DNA of 52,253 bases, from contig DHER01000145.1 of assembly GCA_002399975.1 (NCBI GenBank), positions 1-52,253 of the forward strand, read 5' to 3'. Below are positions 25,482-34,781 of this stretch, one piece after another (the first letter of the stretch is position 1; the number at the start of each line of letters is the position of its first letter). The stretch comes from Firmicutes bacterium UBA4845 (GTDB taxonomy: Bacteria > Bacillota > Clostridia > Tissierellales > Sedimentibacteraceae). A model generated the notes under the pieces. That model was not told where the DNA came from. It saw only the letters and a program-made list of their open reading frames with translations, and ran no database searches. The translations under genes were made by a program, and so were the position numbers.

Positions 25482-26750
25482 TTAAAGGTCATCGTCTTTG
25501 ACTCTTTTTATTTTTGCACCAAGATTCATAAATTTATTTTCAATATGTTCATAACCTCTGTCAATATGATATATGTCTGTTATTTCTGTAAGCCCTTCAG
25601 CTACGAGCCCTGCAATAATAAGAGCGGCTCCTGCCCTTAAATCAGTAGCTTGTACCACCGTTCCTCTCAACAAGGGAGTGCCTATAATCTTTGCCTGCTT
25701 CTTTGTGAATTCAATGTTTGCCCCCATCTTCTTAATTTCGTTCACATATTTAAATCTGTCTTCGGATACCCCTTCAACCACTATACTTTCTCCTTTTAAT
25801 GATGATAAAAGAACAGTCATAGGCTGCTGCAGATCTGTAGGAAATCCGGGATAAGGCAGCGTTTGAATATTAACAGGGGTCAATTCATGCTCATAAAACA
25901 CTCTCATAGAATCTCCATATTCTTCAATCCTTACACCCATTTCTTTAAGCTTTGCAGTAACGGGTTCAAGATGCTTAGGAATAATATCATCAATTATAAT
26001 GTCTCCCTTTGTTGCCGCAGCAGCAATCATGTATGTTCCTGCTTCAATCTGATCAGGAATCACTCTGTATGTACATCCCGTCAATTTATTTACACCGTTT
26101 ATTTTTATTACATCGGTACCGGCTCCCTTTATATCTGCTCCCATTGAATTTAAAAAATTTGCCGTATCTACAATATGAGGCTCTTTTGCTGCGTTTTCTA
26201 TTATTGTCCTTCCTTCAGCATATACAGCCGCCAGCATTATATTAATGGTGGCCCCAACACTTACAACATCAAGGTATATTTTTGTGCCCACAAGCCTATC
26301 AGCTTGTACATTAACTCTGCCTTCAGGTGTAATTTCAACGGTTGCTCCCAGAGCTTCAAAGCCTTTAATATGCTGATCTATTGGCCTCCTGCCAATATCA
26401 CAGCCGCCGGGAAGTAGCGTGGATGCTTTTTTAAACCTTCCAAGGCCTGCTCCAAGCAAATAATAAGATGCCCGCATTTTTTTTGACAATCCATTTTTCA
26501 AATAACATTCCTTCATATCTGATGCATCAACAAGAATGGAGGAATCATCAAGGTATTTTGCATCTGCTCCAAGCTCTGAGAATATTTTTATGAAAACATT
26601 AATATCGTCAATTCTCGGCACATTTTCAATAATGCATCTCCCGGGGCACAACAAGGTTGCCGGTACTATTGCAACAGCAGCATTTTTGAACCCACCAATA
26701 TTTACCTTGCCTTTTAATTTAATTCCACCTTCTATAACAAATTTAGACAT
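25482..26750 (-). CDS. murA: UDP-N-acetylglucosamine 1-carboxyvinyltransferase
   Basis: A 422-residue enzyme that transfers enolpyruvyl from phosphoenolpyruvate to UDP-GlcNAc, the first committed step of peptidoglycan synthesis. The reactive, fosfomycin-sensitive cysteine is present as Cys117 in PGGCDIGRRPIDQH. Lys22 sits in GGFKNAA, where most family members have GAKNAA. Full length, with the late RAGAALIIAGL motif. It follows yycI by 67 bases on the same strand with no obvious terminator between, so transcription with the WalRK operon is plausible. Firmicutes often have two MurA copies; which one this is cannot be told here. Confidence 0.96.
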   Translation of the reverse strand: MSKFVIEGGIKLKGKVNIGGFKNAAVAIVPATLLCPGRCIIENVPRIDDINVFIKIFSELGADAKYLDDSSILVDASDMKECYLKNGLSKKMRASYYLLGAGLGRFKKASTLLPGGCDIGRRPIDQHIKGFEALGATVEITPEGRVNVQADRLVGTKIYLDVVSVGATINIMLAAVYAEGRTIIENAAKEPHIVDTANFLNSMGADIKGAGTDVIKINGVNKLTGCTYRVIPDQIEAGTYMIAAAATKGDIIIDDIIPKHLEPVTAKLKEMGVRIEEYGDSMRVFYEHELTPVNIQTLPYPGFPTDLQQPMTVLLSSLKGESIVVEGVSEDRFKYVNEIKKMGANIEFTKKQAKIIGTPLLRGTVVQATDLRAGAALIIAGLVAEGLTEITDIYHIDRGYEHIENKFMNLGAKIKRVKDDDL

Positions 26751-26817
26751 AACAAATTCCTCAATTCTTATTTTTATATATTAAATATTTTTCAGCTGTT
26801 TTATTACATTGAAAACA

Positions 26818-27669
26818 TTAATCAAATTCATAGTCATAGGTATTTATACCTGACAAATGCTTTTGGGTTCCATCACTAAAAATAACTTTCCACACAGGAT
26901 AAGAATTTATTCTTGAAATGTACTGCCAATTCTCATCTTCTTCCCTATAATATGTCATTTCCATATGAATGATTTTTTTGTTTTCTATATTATAAGGTAA
27001 AAGTTTAGGAAGTGCTTCAGCTGCAGAAAAAGTACGTATTTTTTCTGCAGTCTCTTTCGCTGAAATAATATTTTGCATTTCAAATTTATAAATTCCTTTT
27101 TCATCAAAATAAAAATGCATATATGAATTATCCATGCTAAAATTATTGTATTTTTTTGTATAAACAACCAAAAGTCCATTATGTTCAATATTTCTGTAAT
27201 TTTCCAAGTATCCATCAGCATCAATTTTCTTATCTGCTATAAATTTATTTATATCTTTTGTAATTATATTTTTATCATTTAAACTACTGCCGACCCTTTC
27301 CCTTAAAGTATAATGAAGCTTTTTGCCTTCTATTACTTCAAGCTTTTCACCATTTTCATTAGTGTACTCAGTAATGCCCTCAACAGGCTCCACCCCTGGT
27401 CCAAGGTAACGGCCAAGAAGGTCTTTGTTTATATCTATTATCTCGTATTCCGCATCCAATGGAGAAAGTATGTACATTTCTTCAGGCAATTGACAGTTTA
27501 GCTCAATGTTTTTTTCACCTAAAATATTTTTAACGTCTTCTATGAATTCTTCATCATTGGATACCTCATATCTATTGTTAAAGATATCTTCATAGTAAGA
27601 TATAAATAAAAAAATGTTTAAAATGATAAATGCTGTAATTAGTATTGTATTTGCCTTGTTCCAATTCAT
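26818..27669 (-). CDS. yycI: WalRK regulatory protein YycI
   Basis: A 283-residue membrane-anchored protein: a single N-terminal transmembrane helix (about 7-25: ILITAFIILNIFLFISYY) and an extracellular domain. It matches YycI by size, topology and position. In Bacillus, YycH and YycI form a complex that tunes the WalK sensor through transmembrane contacts. ATG at 27669 lies 19 bases after yycH. The C-terminal WQYISRINSYPVWKVIFSDG is the usual YycI-type end. Sequence similarity in this family is low, so position supports the call strongly. Confidence 0.85.
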   Translation of the reverse strand: MNWNKANTILITAFIILNIFLFISYYEDIFNNRYEVSNDEEFIEDVKNILGEKNIELNCQLPEEMYILSPLDAEYEIIDINKDLLGRYLGPGVEPVEGITEYTNENGEKLEVIEGKKLHYTLRERVGSSLNDKNIITKDINKFIADKKIDADGYLENYRNIEHNGLLVVYTKKYNNFSMDNSYMHFYFDEKGIYKFEMQNIISAKETAEKIRTFSAAEALPKLLPYNIENKKIIHMEMTYYREEDENWQYISRINSYPVWKVIFSDGTQKHLSGINTYDYEFD

Positions 27670-27688
27670 ATATACACTCTCATCCTCA

Positions 27689-29086
27689 CTACCACTCTTC
27701 TATTAACAGTCCAGATTTGGCATTAAATATATATGTTTTGTCTCCTGCTTCTATAACCCAGACAACTCTCAAAGCCTGTTCTTTTAAAATTCTGGATAAA
27801 TCATAATACCCCAAATAAATACTGCTGATTTCTTTTATTATATCTTTGCTAAGTGGTTTAAGTTCAGGAAGAACATTATCACCGCTATTAACTATTTCAG
27901 AATCATCACCTAAATTTTTGGCTATTACGTCAATAGCAGGAAGTATTTGAATAGTACTCATTTTTTTTATTTGTGATTTATCAATTTTTCTTATAAACCT
28001 CTTATAAGAAATTACGCTGTCACCTATAACATCAATCTTCAATGCCGAATTTTCTCTTACCTTGCTAAACATAATCGGCCTTTCTAAAACTTTGTATGAA
28101 AATGTATATCTGTACCCATAATTGCCGTCATGCTCAATACTTTCAACATTACTTAAATATCCATCCTCCGGAAATCCCAAAAACTCATTGGTAAAGTTAA
28201 CTGCAGTCACAAGGCTTTTGTACACGTCAGATGAATTCTCCAGTTCGCCTGTTGTATCATATAAGTCTAAAAGCCCATCAGAATTTATTTTAAAGATTTT
28301 TTTCGTTCTGTACATATATACAAGATTTCCGTTCACTTCCACTGATTTTCTCACATAATCATAATTGTTTTTAAAATAATTCTTTGCTATTTTGTCTATA
28401 GATTCAGTATCAAAAACATCTAGCTCTGATTGTACAAATATAGGGCTTAAAGCTGTCTTTTCCTGAGGCACAGGAACCTGAATTGTTTCTTCACCGATTT
28501 TTTGATCAAATGCAAACTCTGTTTCAGTACTAAAATCAATTTGCTTTACCATTTCGGCTATTTCATGGGCATCAATGTTGTCATCCTTAATTTTAATAGT
28601 ATTTACTCCGTTATAAATGTATATGGAACTTGCATCTTCCAAATCGATTATTACATTTTTAATACAATTTATTTTATCATTTATATGTCTGTTGTCTATT
28701 TTCATATGACCTGTAAATATTTCAACAGGAATATTTGTGCTGAAATCAAATTTTAAATACTGAGATGGAAATGCTGCCGACTCATTAACACTGCTGCTGT
28801 CAAAACTGTTAAAGGCATCATTAATTACCTGCACAGTTTTTCCCCACAAGTGCAATTCATCAGAATATGTAATAGTATAGTCCTCATTATATTTAATTAT
28901 ATTTTTAGTCGGCCTCACTACATTCCATAAATCGCCGGCAATTACTTCATTATGACTGTCATTTTCTTCTCCGTCAATATTACGTTCTAAAAAATTAGGC
29001 AATTTAAGCCATACCTTGCTGCTCAAATAAATGCAGACAAGAACCATTGCAACTAATATTACATTTTTTATTTTACCCTGTCTCAT
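27689..29086 (-). CDS. yycH: WalRK regulatory protein YycH
   Basis: A 465-residue protein with an N-terminal membrane anchor (about 8-24: NVILVAMVLVCIYLSSKVW) and a large extracellular portion, as in YycH. It acts with YycI to control the activity of WalK. It starts 9 bases after walK and ends 19 bases before yycI. Its end (VWVIEAGDKTYIFNAKSGLLIEEW) resembles the YycH/YycI C-terminal fold. It is also somewhat like PepSY-type repeats in overall pattern. Confidence 0.85.
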   Translation of the reverse strand: MRQGKIKNVILVAMVLVCIYLSSKVWLKLPNFLERNIDGEENDSHNEVIAGDLWNVVRPTKNIIKYNEDYTITYSDELHLWGKTVQVINDAFNSFDSSSVNESAAFPSQYLKFDFSTNIPVEIFTGHMKIDNRHINDKINCIKNVIIDLEDASSIYIYNGVNTIKIKDDNIDAHEIAEMVKQIDFSTETEFAFDQKIGEETIQVPVPQEKTALSPIFVQSELDVFDTESIDKIAKNYFKNNYDYVRKSVEVNGNLVYMYRTKKIFKINSDGLLDLYDTTGELENSSDVYKSLVTAVNFTNEFLGFPEDGYLSNVESIEHDGNYGYRYTFSYKVLERPIMFSKVRENSALKIDVIGDSVISYKRFIRKIDKSQIKKMSTIQILPAIDVIAKNLGDDSEIVNSGDNVLPELKPLSKDIIKEISSIYLGYYDLSRILKEQALRVVWVIEAGDKTYIFNAKSGLLIEEW

Positions 29087-29095
29087 GGATACCTC

Positions 29096-30898
29096 TTAAT
29101 TGAATTCAGGAGCTGTAATGATAATTTCAGTTCCATCGTTTACCCGACTGTTTATTGTTAACATACCATCGTTGGCTTCGGCTATCTGCTTGGCTATTGA
29201 AAGCCCCAGGCCTGTTCCTCCCTGTTCTCTCGATCTTGCCTTATCAACTCTGTAAAATCTCTCAAATACTCTTGCCTGATCTTCCTTTGGTATACCGATG
29301 CCGTCATCCTTAACGATTATGTTGATTTTACCGTTTTCTCTATTTGTACTAATCCATATGTTTCCATCTTCAGGTGTATACTTAATTGCATTTCCCACAA
29401 TATTTAAAAGTATCTGCTCAAAACCGTATCTGTCAAAAAAAACATCAACGTTCGGTAAGTCAGACACATGTATTGCAATATTTTTATTCTTAGCTTGAAT
29501 TGAAAGTTTCTTTACAGTTCGATTAATCATTTCGTCTAGATTTAATTCCTCTTTTTCCCACTTTGTCTGATCATAATCCATTCTTGACAATTTTAACAAG
29601 TCGCTGACAAGCCGTGACATGCGGTCACTTTCAGAATTTATGACATCTAAAAAATCTTCAGCTCTCTGTCTGTCTTCCAAAGCCCCATCGAGTAACGTTT
29701 CAGCATAACTTTTTATTGTTGTAATAGGAGTTTTTAACTCATGAGAAACATTGGCAACAAATTCTTTCTGCAGTTTATCAATTTTATATTGCTCCGTAAT
29801 GTTTTTAAATACAATGATTACACCACCGATCTCATTTTGATCGTTCATAAACGGTGCATAATCTACATTATAAGTTTCTCCATTCTGTTCCAAAATTTCA
29901 GTACCGTGATAATTTTTTGACTTCAAATTTTCTAAAAGCATACTGCTATTAATTTTTCTTACCAGATCATCATATTTCACTTCTTCATTTGTCAAAGACA
30001 GCAAATTTTTAGCAACAGGATTGGCATGAATTATGCTGCCATCTACAGTAACAGTCAATACACCGTCGGCCATATACTTAAATGTAGTCTCCATTTTGCT
30101 TTTTTCCTGCTGAAGGCTTGACATAGATCTTTTTAGCTCATCAATAAGGAAATTAAACATTGTACCCAGCTGCCCAATTTCGTCGTCTGATTTAACATTT
30201 ACCTTTTGATCAAAATCTCCCAGGGACATTTGCTTAGCTTTAACAGTAAGTTCCTTTATAGGACCGGTAATGCTTGACGACAAAATAAGCCCCACGAAAA
30301 TTGTTAAAGTTAGTGCTATTATTGTTGCCTGACTCATAATTTCCATTGATTTATTTACCGTATCGTAAATATATTCAATATTATTGGAAAGATATATATA
30401 CCCCTTAATACTTCCGTCTGTTTTAACAGGATATGACATATGGTAAAGGCTTGGATTTTCCGTTCCTTCTATTTTGTTAGAGTCGAGAATCCGATCCGGA
30501 GGAGCTATGGACTCCACATTACCATCAAAAGACTTCATAAAAATATAACTGTTAATTGGTGATGCGTCAAATGCGCTTTGACCAATTATATCTTCCGAAC
30601 TGCCTGCAATTATAGTCTTTTGTTCATTATTTAAAATAACATATATGTTCTCATTATATCCTATTTGAATGCTTTTGATATTTTCACGTATTTCTTCGGT
30701 ATTTTCATCCCAATTTTTTGTACTTAAAATATCGGAAGAACTGAGAATAGACTGTATTCGTTCCTTCATATTTTTCCTACTCATTTCAAGCTGAATATCC
30801 TCAAGCTGGTTTACTATATAAATTCCTACTATGGACATAGCAAGGAAAACAAGCAAAAAGTAAATTAAAATAAATCTCCATCTAATACTTTTAAACAT
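29096..30898 (-). CDS. walK: Cell-wall sensor histidine kinase WalK
   Basis: A 600-residue membrane sensor kinase: TM1 about 9-29, an extracellular sensing domain, TM2 about 190-210, HAMP (208-260), PAS (268-368), and a HisKA domain with phospho-acceptor His386 in ANVSHELKTP. The ATPase domain has NIVGNAIKYTP, DDGIGIP, FERFYR and GGTGLGLSI. The domain order is that of WalK/YycG, the essential Firmicutes kinase controlling autolysins and wall growth. ATG at 30898 lies 53 bases after walR. Genes for its modulators YycH and YycI follow at once. Confidence 0.95.
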   Translation of the reverse strand: MFKSIRWRFILIYFLLVFLAMSIVGIYIVNQLEDIQLEMSRKNMKERIQSILSSSDILSTKNWDENTEEIRENIKSIQIGYNENIYVILNNEQKTIIAGSSEDIIGQSAFDASPINSYIFMKSFDGNVESIAPPDRILDSNKIEGTENPSLYHMSYPVKTDGSIKGYIYLSNNIEYIYDTVNKSMEIMSQATIIALTLTIFVGLILSSSITGPIKELTVKAKQMSLGDFDQKVNVKSDDEIGQLGTMFNFLIDELKRSMSSLQQEKSKMETTFKYMADGVLTVTVDGSIIHANPVAKNLLSLTNEEVKYDDLVRKINSSMLLENLKSKNYHGTEILEQNGETYNVDYAPFMNDQNEIGGVIIVFKNITEQYKIDKLQKEFVANVSHELKTPITTIKSYAETLLDGALEDRQRAEDFLDVINSESDRMSRLVSDLLKLSRMDYDQTKWEKEELNLDEMINRTVKKLSIQAKNKNIAIHVSDLPNVDVFFDRYGFEQILLNIVGNAIKYTPEDGNIWISTNRENGKINIIVKDDGIGIPKEDQARVFERFYRVDKARSREQGGTGLGLSIAKQIAEANDGMLTINSRVNDGTEIIITAPEFN

Positions 30899-30951
30899 AA
30901 TTTCTCCCTAAAAAAGATGGCAGTTGATAGTTCGTTTCTGCAAATACAAGT

Positions 30952-31635
30952 TTATTTATTTTTGAAATAATAGCCTGTTCCTCTTTTTGTGATTATATAT
31001 TTATCATCTTCTGTTTCGATTTTTTCTCTCAGCCTTCTTACAGTTACATCAACTGTTCTTAAATCTCCAAACTCATACCCCCATACATCTTTGAGCAGTT
31101 GCTCCCTGTTAAATACCCTGCCGGCATTTAAAAACAAATACTTGAGAAGGTCGAATTCACGATTGGTAAGGTTGATTATTTTATTATCCTTGCTGACCTC
31201 ATAGGTATTCATGTCAATTGTCAGGTTGCCTATACTGATTATTTTAGACTTCATTTCTTCATTAACGTTAGACAATCTAACTCTTCGAAGGTTAGCCTTA
31301 ACTCTAGCTATCAATTCCTTATTACTGAATGGTTTTGTAATATAGTCATCTGCTCCCATTTCCAGGCCTGCAATTTTATCGTTCTCTTCCTCTTTAGCTG
31401 TGAGCATTAATATAGGCATAACATTTTCCATTCTAATCTCTTTTAATACTTCAAATCCGTTTTTCTTCGGAAGCATAATGTCTAGAATTATTAAATCAGG
31501 GTCCATCTTATGGACCATCTTTATTGCTTCATCCCCGTCATAAGCAGTTTCTACCTCAAAGTCTTCTTTTTGAAGGTTGTACTTTATTATTTCTGCTATT
31601 GGCCTTTCATCATCTACTACTAATATTTTAGGCAT
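30952..31635 (-). CDS. walR: Cell-wall response regulator WalR
   Basis: A 227-residue OmpR-family regulator. The receiver domain (1-120) has the phospho-acceptor Asp52 in IILDIMLP and Lys101 in ITKPF. The winged helix has the recognition segment LRTVDVTVRRLREKIE. ATG at 31635 follows GCGGAGGT. It heads the walRK-yycHI transcript behind an extended -10 promoter. In relatives it binds direct hexamer repeats upstream of wall-hydrolase genes. Confidence 0.96.
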   Translation of the reverse strand: MPKILVVDDERPIAEIIKYNLQKEDFEVETAYDGDEAIKMVHKMDPDLIILDIMLPKKNGFEVLKEIRMENVMPILMLTAKEEENDKIAGLEMGADDYITKPFSNKELIARVKANLRRVRLSNVNEEMKSKIISIGNLTIDMNTYEVSKDNKIINLTNREFDLLKYLFLNAGRVFNREQLLKDVWGYEFGDLRTVDVTVRRLREKIETEDDKYIITKRGTGYYFKNK

Positions 31636-31682
31636 AGGTACCTCCGCACATATTCATTAAAAATTATTTCATCATAACTATG

Positions 31683-31697
31683 AGCCGATTATCGGCT
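31683..31697. promoter_or_regulatory. Palindrome in walR leader
   Basis: AGCCGAT-T-ATCGGCT is a perfect 7-bp inverted repeat around one base, 48 bases before the walR start and inside the predicted leader. It is much richer in G+C than its surroundings. Autoregulatory operator or RNA hairpin; the sequence alone does not decide. Confidence 0.45.
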
Positions 31698-31743
31698 TGG
31701 TTCACACAGACACAATAAATTATATGTAAGTCTATGTATATTT

Positions 31744-31752
31744 ATTATATCA
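31744..31752 (-). promoter_or_regulatory. Extended -10 promoter of walRK operon
   Basis: Minus strand TGATATAAT: TGn directly before a perfect TATAAT (31749-31744). The -35 region is poor, as is common for extended -10 promoters. The leader would be about 100 bases. Confidence 0.5.
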
Positions 31753-31816
31753 TGTTTTTCAAAAATAAACACCATCTTTAGTTAAAAGCATAAATTAATT
31801 TAGGTAGGTGAATATT

Positions 31817-32989
31817 ATGAAAAATCATATAGATTACGGTAAACTTTGTCCAATAATCAGAGGCCGGCTATATTCAAGCAATAACAATAATATTATACCG
31901 GTTATTATAACCTATAAAACTAATAAAAAATTAAAGGAAGGGAAAATTTCTTCTTTGTCAAATAAATTAAGTTACAACCTTCCTATTGTCAACGGGTGTG
32001 CCTGCGAAATGAGCATAGATTCAATATTAGAACTTACAGCCGATCCTGATATTGAATTCATCAGCTATGATGCAAAAGTGTTTGCAGTAATGGATGTAGC
32101 AAGAAAAGCAGTTGGAGCTGATTTGACCTTAAATACAGGATATACAGGTAAAAACATTACAGTTGCCATTATAGATACAGGAGTATCCCCTCATGCGGAT
32201 TTAATATATCCTACAAACAGAATAATAGGATTTAAAGATTTTGTAAACAATGAATCAAGAATGTACGATGATAACGGACATGGTACTCATTGTGCTGGCA
32301 TATTAGCCGGAAGCGGATATGTGTCCAAAGGAAAATACAGAGGAATAGCTCCTGAAGCCAACATATTGTCAATTAAGGTTCTCGATGAAAACGGAAACGG
32401 CAATACTTCGGATATACTGTCCACAGTTCAGTGGATTATTGAAAACAAGGAGGTTTATAAAACAAGAATAATTAATTTTTCATTAGGTGCCATAGCCCAA
32501 TATAGAGAAAAAAGGGACCCTTTAGTCAAAGCCGCAAACAGAGCCATTGAAAATAATTTTATTGTAATTGCCGCAGTGGGTAACAGCGGCCCTTTAAAGA
32601 ACACGATATTATCTCCTGCAACAAGCAGGCATGTTATTTCTGTTGGTGCTTTGGACGACAAGCGCACCCCTGAATTAAACGATGATGTTATTGCCGAGTT
32701 TTCAAGCAGAGGGCCAACTATTGACAGGATAAGAAAACCTGATTTAATTGCCCCGGGTGTAAATATAATGTCTCTTTCAAACACAAATTTAACCGGTTAT
32801 ACTACTCTTAGCGGGACATCCATGTCAGCTCCCATGGTTTCAGGAGCAGCCGCATTATTATTAAATGAAAATCCAAATTATACTCACTATGATATAAAAA
32901 GAAAACTCATTAATGCTTGTAGCAGGATAAGAGCGTCTTCGTATGCACAAGGAGCAGGTGCACTGGATATAGGAAGAATATTCTCATAA
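31817..32989 (+). CDS. S8 family subtilisin-like serine peptidase
   Basis: A 390-residue subtilase with complete catalytic triad: Asp120 in AIIDTGVS, His155 in DDNGHGTH, and Ser335 in LSGTSMSAP; the oxyanion Asn is in AAVGNSGP. Residues about 1-95 look like an inhibitor-I9-type prodomain, but no signal peptide is present. The enzyme is therefore either cytoplasmic, as in intracellular subtilisins, or exported by another route. Start choice: ATG at 31817 behind TAGGTAGGTG; an in-frame GTG at 31808 lies inside that ribosome site. It diverges from walR and ends at a bidirectional terminator, so it is a single-gene unit. Confidence 0.93.
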   Translation: MKNHIDYGKLCPIIRGRLYSSNNNNIIPVIITYKTNKKLKEGKISSLSNKLSYNLPIVNGCACEMSIDSILELTADPDIEFISYDAKVFAVMDVARKAVGADLTLNTGYTGKNITVAIIDTGVSPHADLIYPTNRIIGFKDFVNNESRMYDDNGHGTHCAGILAGSGYVSKGKYRGIAPEANILSIKVLDENGNGNTSDILSTVQWIIENKEVYKTRIINFSLGAIAQYREKRDPLVKAANRAIENNFIVIAAVGNSGPLKNTILSPATSRHVISVGALDDKRTPELNDDVIAEFSSRGPTIDRIRKPDLIAPGVNIMSLSNTNLTGYTTLSGTSMSAPMVSGAAALLLNENPNYTHYDIKRKLINACSRIRASSYAQGAGALDIGRIFS

Positions 32990-32996
32990 ATTTCAT

Positions 32997-33026
32997 AAAT
33001 TAAGGGGAACTAGTTCCCCTTAATTT
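32997..33026. terminator. Bidirectional terminator between subtilase and PAS-GGDEF genes
   Basis: A perfect 30-base palindrome with 15-base arms centred on AACTAGTT, between two convergent genes (stops at 32989 and 33042). AT tracts flank the GGGG/CCCC core, giving T-rich ends on both strands. Confidence 0.75.
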
Positions 33027-33041
33027 CCCTTATTCGTTCAC

Positions 33042-33929
33042 TCATGACAATATAATACCCTTGCCCATCGACTGAGCTTTAGCTGTAAGATTTTCAGATT
33101 TTTCAACAAATTTCTCTATTGACTCCCCTGCATACTCTACAATAGAACCGCACACGCTTAATTTATAGTCCAGGCTGGTGTTGTAAGCCTCTATTTCTTC
33201 TTTAATTCTTTCAGTCATTACTTTAGCTATATCAATATCAACATTGTTAAGAATAATCATAAATTTGTCATTTCCATATCTCCCCACTACATCAATTTTT
33301 CTTGCATTTGAACTTAAAATATATGCTACATCCTGAAGAATCAAATCTGCTTTATTCATTCCATATATTATGTTCATTTTTTTAAACTCATCAATATCAA
33401 GTACAAGGAGGCAGAAATTTATTCCTTCCTTCTTATAATTTAAAATACTGCTTTTTATGCATTCATTTAAAAATTGAAAATTATAAAGTTTCGTAAGCGT
33501 ATCTACATTAGCTCTTGATTTCAAATCATTTTCCAGGTGTTTTATTTCTCTTTCCATTTCAAGTAAACGCCTTTTCATTTCTTTTTCTTCAGTCAAATCC
33601 TGCATTGCAACATAAAAAGTACTTCCCTCAAGCCCAAAAACATTGAATCTTATGTACTTTTCAAATCCTGTAATATATTGTTCTATGATCTTGTAATCAC
33701 TTGTCATAGCAGCTTCACTCAAAATTTTAGGCCAGTCAAATATGGACCCCATTACCTCCGGGAAAACTTCAGTAACATTTTTATATAATACATCCTCTAA
33801 AGACCTGCCAATAATAGATTCTGTCTGTTTATTTGCATAAATTACTTTAATGTCCCTGTTTCCTGATTCATTCTTAACCATTCTGAACTGCACAATTGCA
33901 TCAGATATATAGTCCAAATATTTTTTCAA
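33042..33929 (-). CDS. PAS-GGDEF protein with degenerate active site
   Basis: A 295-residue cytoplasmic protein: a PAS domain (about 1-115), a coiled-coil linker (115-145), and a GGDEF domain (145-290). The signature is GNDKF at 219-223 instead of GG(D/E)EF: the second glycine and the glutamate are both replaced, so cyclase activity is unlikely. An RxxD motif (RKID, 210-213) lies exactly five residues before it, the spacing of the c-di-GMP inhibitory site, so the domain might still bind c-di-GMP. Start choice: AGGGGGTG followed 5-6 bases later by TTG at 33929; an upstream in-frame TTG at 33950 precedes the ribosome site. It is 26 bases after recX. Confidence 0.85.
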   Translation of the reverse strand: MKKYLDYISDAIVQFRMVKNESGNRDIKVIYANKQTESIIGRSLEDVLYKNVTEVFPEVMGSIFDWPKILSEAAMTSDYKIIEQYITGFEKYIRFNVFGLEGSTFYVAMQDLTEEKEMKRRLLEMEREIKHLENDLKSRANVDTLTKLYNFQFLNECIKSSILNYKKEGINFCLLVLDIDEFKKMNIIYGMNKADLILQDVAYILSSNARKIDVVGRYGNDKFMIILNNVDIDIAKVMTERIKEEIEAYNTSLDYKLSVCGSIVEYAGESIEKFVEKSENLTAKAQSMGKGIILS

Positions 33930-33955
33930 CTTAACACCCCCTATTCTCAATTATT

Positions 33956-34615
33956 TTAATAACTTTCAAACCCGCAATACTCTTCACAGTCAGAGGCAAG
34001 CAGCTGAGAAACTGTTTTTCTTACCGTGCTATATTCGAACCCTCTGTTAATCAAAAAATTTGATAATTTAGAAGCTTTCTTATAAGTATCATCTTCCGTT
34101 AATGTCTTAAGCTTTTTAGCCCCTATGTAGCACGCTCTTTTAATTTCATCTTTTTCCGTTATAGTACTCAGCTTTTTTTCTATTATATTCCTATCAATTC
34201 CCCTCTTGTAAAGCACATCTTTTACCTTACATTTTCCCCACAGGGAAGAATTAAGTTTACTGTCTATTAGTATTTCGCTATATCTTTCATCGTCCAAATA
34301 TTTCTGTTTCTTCAATTTAAAAATTGCATTATCAATAAACTGAAGATCAAATCCCTTCTTATTCATTTTCTCCCTAAGCTGTTTTTCACTTTTTGGATTT
34401 CTCGACAACACACGTAATCCATAATTATATACTTTAATCTTCTCTTCCGCAATTAATATTTCATCTATAAATTCTTCTTTCAATTTCATATTTTTTGTTA
34501 AAGAGTGCTCAATCATATTGTCCAAATCAATACTAAAAGCAAAGTCATCATCCAAATAAATATTTACTCTGTCTTTTCTGTTTTTTTGGTACTCGATCCT
34601 AGTAATTTTTTTCAT
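33956..34615 (-). CDS. recX: Regulatory protein RecX
   Basis: A 219-residue helical-repeat protein of the RecX family, which modulates RecA filaments. Typical elements are AYNYGLRVLS-like YNYGLRVLSRNPKSEKQLREK, then QKYLDDERY and repeated three-helix units. Start choice: ATG at 34615 with GAGGAAA upstream; an in-frame ATG at 34636 adds seven residues and would include the ribosome site. recA is not in the window. It precedes the PAS-GGDEF gene in a two-gene unit and follows the terminator of the thioesterase gene. Confidence 0.88.
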   Translation of the reverse strand: MKKITRIEYQKNRKDRVNIYLDDDFAFSIDLDNMIEHSLTKNMKLKEEFIDEILIAEEKIKVYNYGLRVLSRNPKSEKQLREKMNKKGFDLQFIDNAIFKLKKQKYLDDERYSEILIDSKLNSSLWGKCKVKDVLYKRGIDRNIIEKKLSTITEKDEIKRACYIGAKKLKTLTEDDTYKKASKLSNFLINRGFEYSTVRKTVSQLLASDCEEYCGFESY

Positions 34616-34730
34616 AACATATTTCCTCATGTGCATTTAATTTTAGCATATATATCGAAATTTATCAACAAATGTATTTTTTCATCAAATACTGATAAAT
34701 CCCATTATTGCCCGTTAAATTCAATGACAT

Positions 34731-34771
34731 AAAAAGAACCGCCACACCTCCAGTACGAAACAATGCGGCAG
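34731..34771 (-). terminator. Rho-independent terminator after the thioesterase gene
   Basis: On the minus strand CTGCCGCA (34771-34764) pairs with TGTGGCGG (34746-34739), including two G-U pairs, around a 17-base loop. TTCTTTTT follows. It begins 10 bases beyond the stop at 34782. Confidence 0.65.
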
Positions 34772-34781
34772 CCCTGAAAAT

